DNA of 64,000 bases from Lysobacterales bacterium (lineage in GTDB: Bacteria; Pseudomonadota; Gammaproteobacteria; Xanthomonadales; Rhodanobacteraceae). Under the pieces are notes generated by a model. That model searched no databases and had not been told where the DNA came from. It saw only the letters and a list, made by a program, of their open reading frames with translations. This document shows, piece by piece, positions 1-8,045 of this stretch. Numbering within the stretch: position 1 is the first letter of the stretch; every line of letters begins with the position of its first letter. The stretch covers positions 1-64,000 of the forward strand of contig NSJK01000015.1 in the NCBI GenBank assembly GCA_002632325.1, in the 5' to 3' direction. The position numbers and the translations under genes are program-made.

Positions 1-569
1 GCAAATGCGCCACGCAGGTTGCGCTTGCGTGCGGCGGCATCGAGCCCGGTCTGCGCTGGTGTGGCGCGCGTGCGTTCGAGCAGGTCGATGCGCAGCGGGA
101 TGCCGAGCCGTGCGGCGAGCGGTCGCGCGAGTTCAAGCGCCTGGTTGTAGCCACGCTCGCGCAGGCGTGTGGCATGCAGCGGGATCGGAATCAGGCAATC
201 GGGTCGCAGCGGTGACGCTTCATCGAACGCCGCACACAGCAGGTCCGTGAGCACGCGACCAGCGGCAAGATCACCATGGAATTTGAAGCGCGCCTCGATC
301 AGGTCGAGCGGATGTGCATAACGCAGCGGCGCCCATGCAGCCGCGAAGGGTGGCTCGTGTTTCAGGCAGGCACCACACATCAATGCGGCGACGGCGAGCG
401 GCTCGGCGCAGCGTGCGCAACAGGGCTGATTGCGTGCCATGTCACCCGCACAGCCCGCACACAGATCGCGATCGCCTTCACCCGGCGCACCGCACAGCAG
501 GCAACGCGGCGGCAACAGGCTGCGCAGCGCCCGCACCGCGATCTCGTCAACCTTGCCGCGTACACTCAA
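1..569 (-). CDS. comF: ComF family phosphoribosyltransferase-like protein (3' end beyond window)
   Basis: Leftward gene whose C-terminus lies outside the window. The N-terminus carries a zinc-ribbon pattern: PPRCLLCG, then [15 protein letters not shown] and LMCGACLK. A phosphoribosyltransferase-fold part follows, with [16 protein letters not shown] and a terminal segment [11 protein letters not shown]. This layout is typical of ComF/GntX proteins, which take part in DNA uptake in competent bacteria. The final PRPP-binding loop is not in the window. I prefer the TTG at 569 because an AGGAG lies nine bases upstream; an in-frame GTG at 590 is an alternative. The gene diverges from bioB across roughly 120 bp. 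Neither start has been tested. Confidence 0.85.
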   Translation of the reverse strand, partial: MSVRGKVDEIAVRALRSLLPPRCLLCGAPGEGDRDLCAGCAGDMARNQPCCARCAEPLAVAALMCGACLKHEPPFAAAWAPLRYAHPLDLIEARFKFHGDLAAGRVLTDLLCAAFDEASPLRPDCLIPIPLHATRLRERGYNQALELARPLAARLGIPLRIDLLERTRATPAQTGLDAAARKRNLRGAF

Positions 570-687
570 GTTGACAGGCTCCTGTCGCACCCCGAGACTC
601 TGCGCGCTCGCCGCCTTGGCGCGCGGCCCCGCGCCCTGCACGGTGTCGCCCACGTCGGGCGCTCCTGATCACTCTACCGGAACCTGC

Positions 688-1698
688 ATGGCTGCCATCC
701 GTCACGACTGGACGCGCGAGGAAGTTCTCGCCCTGCTCGACCTGCCCTTCGCCGACCTGCTCGCACGCGCGCAGGCGGTACATCGCGCTCATCACGATCC
801 CAATGCGGTGCAGGTATCGACCCTGCTCTCGATCAAGACCGGCGGCTGTCCCGAGGATTGCGCCTATTGCCCGCAGGCGGCGCGTTATCACACCGGGGTC
901 GATGCGACCAAGCTGATGGAACTCGACGAGGTGCTGGACAAGGCGCAGCAGGCCAAGGCCGATGGCGCGACGCGCTTCTGCATGGGCGCGGCCTGGCGCT
1001 CGCCCAAGGACCGCGACATCCCCAAGGTCGCGGCGATGATCGCCGCGGTCAAGGCACTGGGCATGGAGACCTGCGCCACCCTCGGCATGCTCACGCCGAC
1101 GCAGACGCAGGCACTCAAGCACGCCGGGCTCGACTACTACAACCACAACCTCGACAGCGCGCCCGAGTTCTACGGGCAGATCATCCACACGCGCGAGTAT
1201 CAGGATCGTCTCGACACCCTCGCGCATGTGCGCGACGCGGGTCTCAAGACCTGTTGCGGCGGCATCGTCGGCATGGGTGAAACGCGCGCGCAGCGCGCCG
1301 GCCTGTTGCAGACACTGGCCTGCCTGCCCGCGCACCCGGACTCGGTGCCGATCAACCGACTGGTGCGCGTCGAAGGCACGCCACTGGCCGGAGAAGTGGA
1401 GCTCGATCCATTCGAATTCGTGCGCACGATCGCGGTAGCGCGCATCACCATGCCCGCCTCGATGGTGCGCCTGTCAGCGGGGCGCGCGCAGATGAGCGAC
1501 GAACTGCAGGCGCTGTGCTTCCTGGCCGGGGCCAATTCGATCTTTCATGGCGAAAAACTGCTGACCACTGACAATCCGGATTGCGACCGCGACGCAGCCC
1601 TGTTCGCGCGTCTGGGCGTCCACGCGCTGCAGGTCGAGGTGGAAGCGGCGACGGCGCATGTGGAGGTCGTGGAGAACCCAGAGCACGCGGATGCGTGA
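688..1698 (+). CDS. bioB: Biotin synthase
   Basis: Radical-SAM enzyme that inserts sulfur into dethiobiotin, the last step of biotin synthesis in the cytoplasm. The protein is 336 residues. The [4Fe-4S] cluster motif CPEDCAYC gives Cys54, Cys58 and Cys61. Other BioB hallmarks are [29 protein letters not shown] and the C-terminal [14 protein letters not shown], which contributes to the [2Fe-2S] site. The ATG at 688 opens the conserved N-terminus; the open frame runs further upstream but has no BioB character there. It diverges from comF, and the next genes to the right run toward it and stop 10 bp after its stop codon. bioF, bioH and bioC are about 6 kb downstream, so this bioB is probably transcribed alone. 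Confidence 0.97.
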   Translation: MAAIRHDWTREEVLALLDLPFADLLARAQAVHRAHHDPNAVQVSTLLSIKTGGCPEDCAYCPQAARYHTGVDATKLMELDEVLDKAQQAKADGATRFCMGAAWRSPKDRDIPKVAAMIAAVKALGMETCATLGMLTPTQTQALKHAGLDYYNHNLDSAPEFYGQIIHTREYQDRLDTLAHVRDAGLKTCCGGIVGMGETRAQRAGLLQTLACLPAHPDSVPINRLVRVEGTPLAGEVELDPFEFVRTIAVARITMPASMVRLSAGRAQMSDELQALCFLAGANSIFHGEKLLTTDNPDCDRDAALFARLGVHALQVEVEAATAHVEVVENPEHADA

Positions 1699-1708
1699 GC
1701 GCTACCCT

Positions 1709-1912
1709 TCATCGTACGCGTGGACGCCAATACCCATCCACGCGGATTAAGTCGTATTTGTCGCCAAAATATGCGGCTGCTTCTCGCGGTGGTAGATCGC
1801 CGAGTCTGGCGAGGCGTTCGTCATCCACACCCAAATCGTCGCGATCTACTCCAAATAGCCGCTTCATTTCGGCGTCAAACTCCCGCAGCCATTCGGGATC
1901 AACCGTGCTCAC
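1709..1912 (-). CDS. Hypothetical small protein, third gene of the methyltransferase-HNH unit
   Basis: A 67-residue acidic protein not assigned to a family. It has a helical first half (PEWLREFDAEMKRLFGV) and ends with AAAYFGDKYDLIRVDGYWRP. The GTG at 1912 overlaps the stop codon of the preceding gene by four bases (GTGA), which indicates translational coupling, so I use it rather than longer in-frame starts. It is the last gene of a tight three-gene leftward unit headed by the cytosine methyltransferase-HNH fusion and ends 10 bp from bioB. It could be a specificity, immunity or control accessory of that unit; nothing in the sequence decides this. Confidence 0.6.
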   Translation of the reverse strand: MSTVDPEWLREFDAEMKRLFGVDRDDLGVDDERLARLGDLPPREAAAYFGDKYDLIRVDGYWRPRVR

Positions 1913-2385
1913 GCCCACTTTTCCAGCTCGTCTCGGATGATGCATTCGAGGTGCGCCGTAGGGCATTGCGTTGACCCTGCGATGAGGCCTTCGGCCCACT
2001 CACGTCCGAACCGTTCGGTGACGTCGTAAAGCCAGACGCCGTCGAATCCATCGTCTCCCATCCGCTTCCAATACGCGGCGAGCAGCGGTGCGTGTCGAAT
2101 CACTTCACCGATGAAGCCCATGTAGCCGCCGAATGCATCCAACTTCACGCTTGGCTGATCCCTGAGGACATTGGCGGCACCGAGGGCAAGGAATGCGACT
2201 TCCTCGGCAAGACTCTTGTCGAAGTTGGCGACACCAGCGGCTTCGCGCGCTTGGAGCCGCGCCAATGCTTCGGCAGGCGTCGGCCCGAAGGCGTACTCCT
2301 CGCCATCGCCTCGCTGCGCGTAATAGCGCGCGGCTGCCGCAGGTGCCCAGTCGCTCCCAGCACGGCCGATCGTGATGTTCTTCAT
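1909..2385 (-). CDS. Hypothetical protein, second gene of the methyltransferase-HNH unit
   Basis: A 158-residue protein that I do not recognise. The N-terminus (MKNITIGRAGSDWAP) is followed by helical segments (PTPAEALARLQAREAAG, SLAEEVAFLALGAANV), a glycine/aromatic stretch (GGYMGFIGEVI) and DDGFDGVWLYDVTERFGREW. There is no signal peptide or membrane segment. The start overlaps the stop of the upstream methyltransferase-HNH gene by four bases (ATGA), and the 67-residue gene overlaps its own stop. Strict overlap through all three genes argues for one functional module, possibly an accessory of the putative restriction-modification enzyme. That role is inferred from context only. Confidence 0.65.
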   Translation of the reverse strand: MKNITIGRAGSDWAPAAAARYYAQRGDGEEYAFGPTPAEALARLQAREAAGVANFDKSLAEEVAFLALGAANVLRDQPSVKLDAFGGYMGFIGEVIRHAPLLAAYWKRMGDDGFDGVWLYDVTERFGREWAEGLIAGSTQCPTAHLECIIRDELEKWA

Positions 2386-4412
2386 GCGGCACCGCGCAGC
2401 ATTGCTTCGCGATGGCTACGCACGAACGCGGGCTCTGGTCGGAACCGTTCCGGCAGCTCGATGACGCGATCGTCAATCGACCAGAACACCTCGCGCAAGA
2501 ACGTGTCCTCACTCGCCTTGAGTTGCGTCGATAGCAGGATGCGGTGGTCGTCGGTCAGCGAGAACAGATGCTTGTCGAACGCCTTGTCGTGGATGGAGGA
2601 CAGACACAGTCCGTTGCTCGGATTCAGGCGATTGGCTTTGTCCTCCCGCCACGGCACGATATGGCTAGCGACGAGGAAACGCGCATCGCTCACACCTGAA
2701 ATGCAGCAGCGCCCGCGGTAGCTGGCCAACACTGCGCGCCGGAAAAACGCTTGCTTGATGCGCTGCTGAACGATGGCTTGGCGTGTTTCGCCGGAGAAAT
2801 CGTCGAGTACGAATTCGTCGTCGCTCGGCTGCGATGCTTCCGGCGCCTGACGGCGTTCGCCCCGCAAATATTCTCGAAGTTGCTCGCATTCGGTGGCGAG
2901 TCGCTCCCAATCCGCATGAAACGCGTTCCACACTTCGCGGTCCCGGGCGGACGCGCCGCTCAGCCCTTTGCGACCGGTTCCCGTGATCGACGGATCGAGG
3001 CTCGCAAAGTTGACCAACTTCATCGCCAGCGCATCGGGCGTTCGCCCGATCAACCCGGCCAATTCGATGATCTGCGGATTCCTGCTGTGCAGTTTTCCAA
3101 ACGGAGTCAAGCAGTAGAAGTAGAACGCGAGCTTGAGCTGCTCGCTCGTCCAATTTCCCTTAGTCGGAAACGCGTTGCGAGACACCGCGATCGCATCTGA
3201 CATGATGGATTTCCTTGCGCTGAGCTTCGGCACCATCAACTTTGCGACAGCCTCGATCATCGGCACAACCGCAGCGTCCGCGAACAACCGATACGCCTGC
3301 GTATCACTCACCGGTATCACGAAATCATCCGGGAAGCCCATCAACCGCGCGCACTCGCGCGGCGTGAGCCTGCGCGGACGCTTGCGCGGGCCTTGCGCGA
3401 TGAGGATTTCCGAGCCGTCCTTGTAGTAGCGGGCAGACAAGGTGCGCGCGACGCTGTTGCCATCGACCAGCCCGAAGCCGAAGCCGTTGCCGGCGGCGCG
3501 GTGCTTTGCGGCGTAGGCCTGCAGGTACGCCCACAGCTTCGGCGTGAGCGTGTAGCGCGCGTCGACCGTGGCCTTGGGGCCTTTGGTGTAGTGCGATTCG
3601 GCTGTTTCGGCGCCATCTTGCGGATGCAGGATGCTCGACAGCTTCGGCTTGTCGGTCGGCAGGTTCACATCGTCGAAGCTGAAGTCCGTGCGCTCGCGAA
3701 AACCGACGATGAGAATGCGCTCGCGGTGCTGCGGCACGAAATGCGCACCATCGATCACCTTGCAGGCGATGTGGTAGCCGAGTTCTTCTTCCAGCACTTT
3801 CCTGATGACGCGGAAGGTGTTGCCCTTGTCGTGACTGACGAGGTTCTTGACGTTTTCCAGCAGAAACGCGGCGGGACGCTTTGCCGCAATGATGCGCGCC
3901 ACGTCGAAGAACAGCGTGCCCTGCGTTTGGTCGGCGAAACCGTGCGCGCGGCCCAGCGCGTTTTTCTTGGACACCCCGGCGATGCTGAAGGGCTGGCAGG
4001 GAAAACCCGCAAGCAGCACGTCGTGATCGGGAATGTCGCGTTCGTCGATTTTCGTGATGTCGCCTGCGAGCGCGTGCGCGGATTCGGGAAAGTTGGCGAG
4101 ATAGGTCTTCTGCGCCCACGGGTTCCATTCGCTGGTGAACACGCATTGCCCGCCGTGCGCCGCGAACGCCATGCGGATGCCGCCGATGCCGGCGAACAGG
4201 TCGATGAAGCGGAAGTCGCCTGACTTCGACGCCGCGGAATCGGTCAACGGCAGCAGGCGTTGGCGAATGGCATCGGCCAGATACGGCGGCGGATCGGTTT
4301 CCCTGACCTGCCATCGCCGCAGGGTGCGTGGCGAGACTTCGAGCGCCGCGGCGAGTTCACGCTGGTTGTAGCGGCCACGCAGGGTGGCGAGCAGGGTGTG
4401 GACGTCTTCCAT
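2382..4412 (-). CDS. Cytosine-5 DNA methyltransferase fused to HNH endonuclease
   Basis: A 676-residue fusion. Residues ~15-40 resemble a small helix-turn-helix (NQRELAAALEVSPRTLRRW). Residues ~68-400 form a complete C5-cytosine methyltransferase: motif I FIDLFAGIGGIRMAF, motif IV GFPCQPFS with catalytic Cys139, motif VI ENVKNL, motif VIII QHRERILIVGF and motif IX RLTPRECARLMGF. From residue 404 (MSDAIAVSRN) onward it matches stand-alone HNH nucleases: GRTPDALAMKLVNFASLDP, then a C-terminal HNH core with SHIVPW (H584), NPSNGLCL (N600) and HDKAFD (H608). An AAGGAA sits about seven bases before the internal ATG at 3203, so a separate nuclease could also be made. I start at the ATG at 4412; the longer upstream frame lacks family features. 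It heads a three-gene unit with two unknown proteins. A single-chain restriction-modification enzyme is the likely role. Confidence 0.88.
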   Translation of the reverse strand: MEDVHTLLATLRGRYNQRELAAALEVSPRTLRRWQVRETDPPPYLADAIRQRLLPLTDSAASKSGDFRFIDLFAGIGGIRMAFAAHGGQCVFTSEWNPWAQKTYLANFPESAHALAGDITKIDERDIPDHDVLLAGFPCQPFSIAGVSKKNALGRAHGFADQTQGTLFFDVARIIAAKRPAAFLLENVKNLVSHDKGNTFRVIRKVLEEELGYHIACKVIDGAHFVPQHRERILIVGFRERTDFSFDDVNLPTDKPKLSSILHPQDGAETAESHYTKGPKATVDARYTLTPKLWAYLQAYAAKHRAAGNGFGFGLVDGNSVARTLSARYYKDGSEILIAQGPRKRPRRLTPRECARLMGFPDDFVIPVSDTQAYRLFADAAVVPMIEAVAKLMVPKLSARKSIMSDAIAVSRNAFPTKGNWTSEQLKLAFYFYCLTPFGKLHSRNPQIIELAGLIGRTPDALAMKLVNFASLDPSITGTGRKGLSGASARDREVWNAFHADWERLATECEQLREYLRGERRQAPEASQPSDDEFVLDDFSGETRQAIVQQRIKQAFFRRAVLASYRGRCCISGVSDARFLVASHIVPWREDKANRLNPSNGLCLSSIHDKAFDKHLFSLTDDHRILLSTQLKASEDTFLREVFWSIDDRVIELPERFRPEPAFVRSHREAMLRGAA

Positions 4413-4743
4413 GCCGGGGTCTCCAAAGGGACGAAATGCGGACAGGGTGTCTGCAGACTGTCTCACCAGCCGAGACGCGTCAAGCGCTGTGCTCGCTGCG
4501 CCCGTGTCGGCGCAATTGCTCCGTCCCGAAAGGCGCCGCCGCAACAGTCGTGCCAGCGCCGGCACGAGGGTGGCGCACAGGCCAAGGCGTGCGCGATGGG
4601 GGTGCATGCGCTGGCGCAGGTACATCCCGTGCGCCTTTGTGCAACCGACAACCCACGGGCCGCCACACGAACGACCCGTGGGTTGTGGGTGGCCCGAATC
4701 GAAGCTCGGCGACGGCGCGTTGCCAGTGGCTACAATGCGCGCC
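4413..4743. other. Divergent intergenic region between the methyltransferase-HNH and sigma-factor genes
   Basis: 331 bp with no credible gene. It must hold promoters for both the leftward methyltransferase unit and the rightward sigma-kinase unit. The only strong structure is the inverted repeat listed separately at 4648-4686. I see no clear -35/-10 pair. Confidence 0.6.
4648..4686. repeat. 12-bp perfect inverted repeat upstream of the ECF sigma gene
   Basis: ACAACCCACGGG (4648-4659) is mirrored by CCCGTGGGTTGT (4675-4686) with a 15-base spacer. It lies between two divergent genes, so neither needs a terminator here. An operator, an mRNA leader hairpin or a small mobile palindrome is possible. 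The right arm is 57 bp ahead of the sigma factor start. Confidence 0.7.
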
Positions 4744-5310
4744 ATGAGCGACGCCGCCAGCGACCACGACATCACCCGCCTGCTGGTTGCGTGGCGCGGC
4801 GGCGATGTGCAGGCGCGCGAGGCGCTCATGCAGCGCGTCTACGCCAACGTGCGCGCGATCGCGATGCAATCGCTGCGCAGCATGCCCGGCGCCACGCTCA
4901 GCGCGACCGATCTCGCCCACGAGGCGCTGCTGAAATTGCTCGGCAGCAATCTGGATTGGGCCGATCGCCGTCATTTCTACCATGTCGCCGCGCAGGCAAC
5001 CCGCCAGGTGCTGGTCGATGCCGCGCGCAAGCGCCTGGCCGACAAGCGTGGCGCTGGCGCCGAGCATGTCGAGATCGATGCGGCGATCGATCTGGCAGCC
5101 ACCGCCGATGACGACCAGCTCGTGCGCATCGACGAAGCCCTGAGCGAACTCGCGCTCAACGACCAGCGCCGCGCGCAAACGATCGAACTGGTGTATTTCG
5201 GCGGCCTCAGCCGACCCGAGGTCGCCGCCGCGCTGGCCGTTTCCGAAGGCACGGTCGACCGTGACTTGCGCCTCGCGCGCGCCTGGCTCAAGACCGCGTT
5301 GTGCGCATGA
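4744..5310 (+). CDS. ECF-type RNA polymerase sigma factor, kinase-linked type
   Basis: A 188-residue sigma factor with region 2 (residues ~15-85) and a C-terminal helix-turn-helix region 4 (SRPEVAAALAVSEGTVDRDLRLARAWL). It resembles the TIGR02999 (Sig-70_X6) group, which often neighbours Ser/Thr kinases. In region 2.2 the usual acidic DAED-type motif reads SATD, with Thr55 in place of an acidic residue. The same substitution is known in kinase-activated ECFs such as Vibrio EcfP and Xanthomonas EcfK. The downstream kinase gene overlaps the stop codon (ATGA), and no classical anti-sigma gene is present. Activation by phosphorylation of Thr55 by the partner kinase is therefore the likely mechanism (inference). 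Start: ATG at 4744; an ATG nine bases upstream is also in frame. Confidence 0.9.
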   Translation: MSDAASDHDITRLLVAWRGGDVQAREALMQRVYANVRAIAMQSLRSMPGATLSATDLAHEALLKLLGSNLDWADRRHFYHVAAQATRQVLVDAARKRLADKRGAGAEHVEIDAAIDLAATADDDQLVRIDEALSELALNDQRRAQTIELVYFGGLSRPEVAAALAVSEGTVDRDLRLARAWLKTALCA

Positions 5311-8045
5311 GCGCGCCTTCACTCGACCGCCTTGCCGAGGATTTCGAACGCCTGTCCGCCCTGCCCATCGCCCAGCGCGAAACCGCGCTCGCGGCGCTGA
5401 CGATCAGCGAGGATGAACGCGACATGCTGCGGCGCCTGCTTGCAGCCGACAGCGATCCGGATGATCCGCTCGCGCGTGCGCTCGAACAGGGCGTGGCGCA
5501 GCTTTCGGCACCACGCAGCGAACGCCTCGGGCCGTATCGACTCCTGCGCGAGCTCGGTGCCGGCGGCATGGGCACGGTGTTCCTCGCCGAACGTGTCGAT
5601 GGCGGCTTCGATCAGCGCGTGGCGGTGAAAATCCTGCGCGGCTTCCCCACCGCCGACGGCTTGCGCCGCCTGCGTCAGGAACGGCAGATCCTTGCCGGCC
5701 TGGATCATCCCAACATCGCGCGCCTGCTCGATGGCGGCGAGACCGCGCAGGGCCAGCCCTGGCTCGCGCTCGAGCATGTCGATGGCCTGACCCTGCTCGA
5801 CTACGCCGCGCGCCATGCGCCTCGGCTGACGCAACGACTGGCCCTGTTCGATGCGATCCTCGATGCCATCGGCCATGCCCACCAGCATCTGGTCGTGCAT
5901 CGCGACATCAAGCCCGCGAACGTGCTGGTCAATGCGGCCGGCGAGGTCAAGCTGCTCGACTTCGGTATCGCCCGCCTGGTCGATCTGGATACCGGCGCGG
6001 CCGCGCGCGACACCTCCACGCGCGTGTTCACCGAGGCCTACGCAAGCCCCGAACAGCGCGAAGGTCGCGCGATCACCACCGCCAGCGACATCTACAGTCT
6101 GGGTGTGCTGTTGCGCGAATTGGTGCAAGGCTCGCCGCGGATGCTGGCCACGCCGTTGCCTGCGCTGCCGCTGGATGCCGAACTTGCCGGCATCCTCGCC
6201 AAAGCCTGCGCGCAAGAGCCGACGCAACGCTATGCCAGCGCCGGCGAATTCCGCGACGATCTCGACCGCTACCGCGACGGTCGCCCGGTGCGCGCGGCGC
6301 GTATCACGCGCGCCTATCGGCTGCGCAAGTTCGTGTTGCGGCATCGCCTCGCAGTGCTGGCCGCCATCGTGGTCACTGCCATGCTGGCCGCATTCGTCTG
6401 GCGGTTGGATCGTGAACGCGCGCGCGCACTCGCCGCCGAGGCGCTGGCGCAGCGGGCGCAGGCGGCCTCCGAACGTGACGCCGCCAGTGCGCGCGCCGCG
6501 CTGAACTTTCTCACCGATGCCTTCAGCGCCGCCGCGCCCGACAACGCGCTGAGCAAGACGGTCAGCGTGCGTGAGTTGCTCGACAGCGCCAAGACCAAGC
6601 TCGCGCAGGACACGCACGATCCCGCCGTCACGCGCTCGATGCAGCGTCTGCTCGGCCGTCTCTACGATTCGCTCGGCGATTCGGCAGCGGCCGTCGAACA
6701 ATTCGAGCAAGGCCTCGCCAAGGCCGATCCGGGCAGTCGCGAGCAGGCGCTCGAACTGGCGCAGGACTACGACCAGTACGCCAATTTGCTCGGCATCCTC
6801 GATCGCAAGGCACCGGCGCGTGCCGCACTCGATCAAGCGGCTGCGCTGCGTGATCGCTTTGCCGCCGGTGATGCGCTCGCGCATGCCCGCAATCAGTTGT
6901 CGCTGGCGATCTGGCACATCAATGCCGGCGAGGGCGCTCAGGCGATTGCGCTGCTGCGAAAAGTGCTGGAAACGCCGACCCACGCGACATCCTTGCCGCT
7001 GGATCTCGAGGTGCGCGCGGCGGGATTTCTGTCGAGTCAACTGACGAGCAATGGTGGCTGCAGCGAAGCGATCACGGTCGCCGCGCACACGCTTGCGCAT
7101 CTGTCCGGCACGGATCCCCGTGCGGCAGATCGGCAATGGTTGATGCGCAATCGCGCCTCGGCACTGCGTGCCTGCGGCAAGCCGGCCGAAGCCGAAGCCG
7201 CGCTGCGCGAATTGATCGCCTTGCAGGAGCAGACGATCGGCAACAGCGGCATGCGCATGCTGCAACTCAACAACGAACTGGCGCTCGCGCTGCAGGAACA
7301 AGGTCGCTTCCGCGAGGCGACCCGGATACTCGCCACGCTCAAGATCCCCGACAGTGAAGGACCGTTCAATCGCGCCGCGCTTACCGCCAACCTCGCGGTC
7401 AGCTACGAGAACATCGGCGACTATTCGAGCGCGCGGCAATTGCTTGCGCAAGCCTTGGCACTGCTCGATGCCGGCGGCATCGAGCGCGACAACGACGGCC
7501 ATCGCGCTATCGAACGTCTGGCCGCACGCGCGCAGGCGCTGGATGGACAAGGAGCTGCGGCGGTCACCGCACTGGCCGACTTGCGCGAACGCGCGCGCCG
7601 CATCGATGGCGAGGATTCGGCCGAATACGCCAACACGACGTTCCAGCTGGCCTTCGCGCAGCAACGCACGGGGCGGGCCGCGGTCGCCTTGCCGCTGGTC
7701 GAGGAAGCCATGCGCTTGTGGGCAAGCAAGCTGCCGCCCACGCACAAGAATCTTGGCTTGCTGCATCGCCTGCACGCGGCCATTGCGCTCGACCAGGGCC
7801 AGCTCGCCATCGCCGACCAAGAACTCAGTGCGGCGATCGCAATCCTCGAGGCCGGCAAGGCACCCGCGAGCGAGCTCGCATTGGCGCAGGCCGAACAGGC
7901 TGCGCTGCGTGCACGACAAGGCCGCAAGGACGAAGCGCGCAGCCTGCTCAAGTCGGCGCTGCCGCTCTTGCGCGAAGCCTATCTGCCGACCCAGGTCGGC
8001 TGTGTCGCCGCCGAACGACTGGCGCACCAACTCGGAATCCACTGA
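5307..8045 (+). CDS. Membrane-anchored serine/threonine protein kinase with TPR sensor domain
   Basis: A 912-residue Hanks-type kinase. The kinase domain covers residues ~75-330, with glycine loop GAGGMGTVF, Lys108 (VAVKIL), catalytic loop HRDIKPAN (Asp200), DFG at 218-220 and TEAYASPEQ in the activation segment. One transmembrane helix lies at ~348-366 (LAVLAAIVVTAMLAAFVW), followed by a ~540-residue helical repeat region (tetratricopeptide-like) that would face the periplasm. The start overlaps the sigma factor stop by four bases, so both are translated together. The natural model is a one-membrane signalling pair in which the kinase phosphorylates the sigma factor. The signal is unknown. 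Its stop overlaps the bioF start (TGATG), so bioF-bioH-bioC may also receive transcripts from this unit. Confidence 0.92.
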   Translation: MSAPSLDRLAEDFERLSALPIAQRETALAALTISEDERDMLRRLLAADSDPDDPLARALEQGVAQLSAPRSERLGPYRLLRELGAGGMGTVFLAERVDGGFDQRVAVKILRGFPTADGLRRLRQERQILAGLDHPNIARLLDGGETAQGQPWLALEHVDGLTLLDYAARHAPRLTQRLALFDAILDAIGHAHQHLVVHRDIKPANVLVNAAGEVKLLDFGIARLVDLDTGAAARDTSTRVFTEAYASPEQREGRAITTASDIYSLGVLLRELVQGSPRMLATPLPALPLDAELAGILAKACAQEPTQRYASAGEFRDDLDRYRDGRPVRAARITRAYRLRKFVLRHRLAVLAAIVVTAMLAAFVWRLDRERARALAAEALAQRAQAASERDAASARAALNFLTDAFSAAAPDNALSKTVSVRELLDSAKTKLAQDTHDPAVTRSMQRLLGRLYDSLGDSAAAVEQFEQGLAKADPGSREQALELAQDYDQYANLLGILDRKAPARAALDQAAALRDRFAAGDALAHARNQLSLAIWHINAGEGAQAIALLRKVLETPTHATSLPLDLEVRAAGFLSSQLTSNGGCSEAITVAAHTLAHLSGTDPRAADRQWLMRNRASALRACGKPAEAEAALRELIALQEQTIGNSGMRMLQLNNELALALQEQGRFREATRILATLKIPDSEGPFNRAALTANLAVSYENIGDYSSARQLLAQALALLDAGGIERDNDGHRAIERLAARAQALDGQGAAAVTALADLRERARRIDGEDSAEYANTTFQLAFAQQRTGRAAVALPLVEEAMRLWASKLPPTHKNLGLLHRLHAAIALDQGQLAIADQELSAAIAILEAGKAPASELALAQAEQAALRARQGRKDEARSLLKSALPLLREAYLPTQVGCVAAERLAHQLGIH

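Noticed and set aside
4413..4829. Upstream extension of the methyltransferase-HNH frame to 4829
   Set aside because: The extra N-terminus lacks conserved features and would cover the sigma promoter and the start of the sigma gene; ATG 4412 opens the helix-turn-helix.
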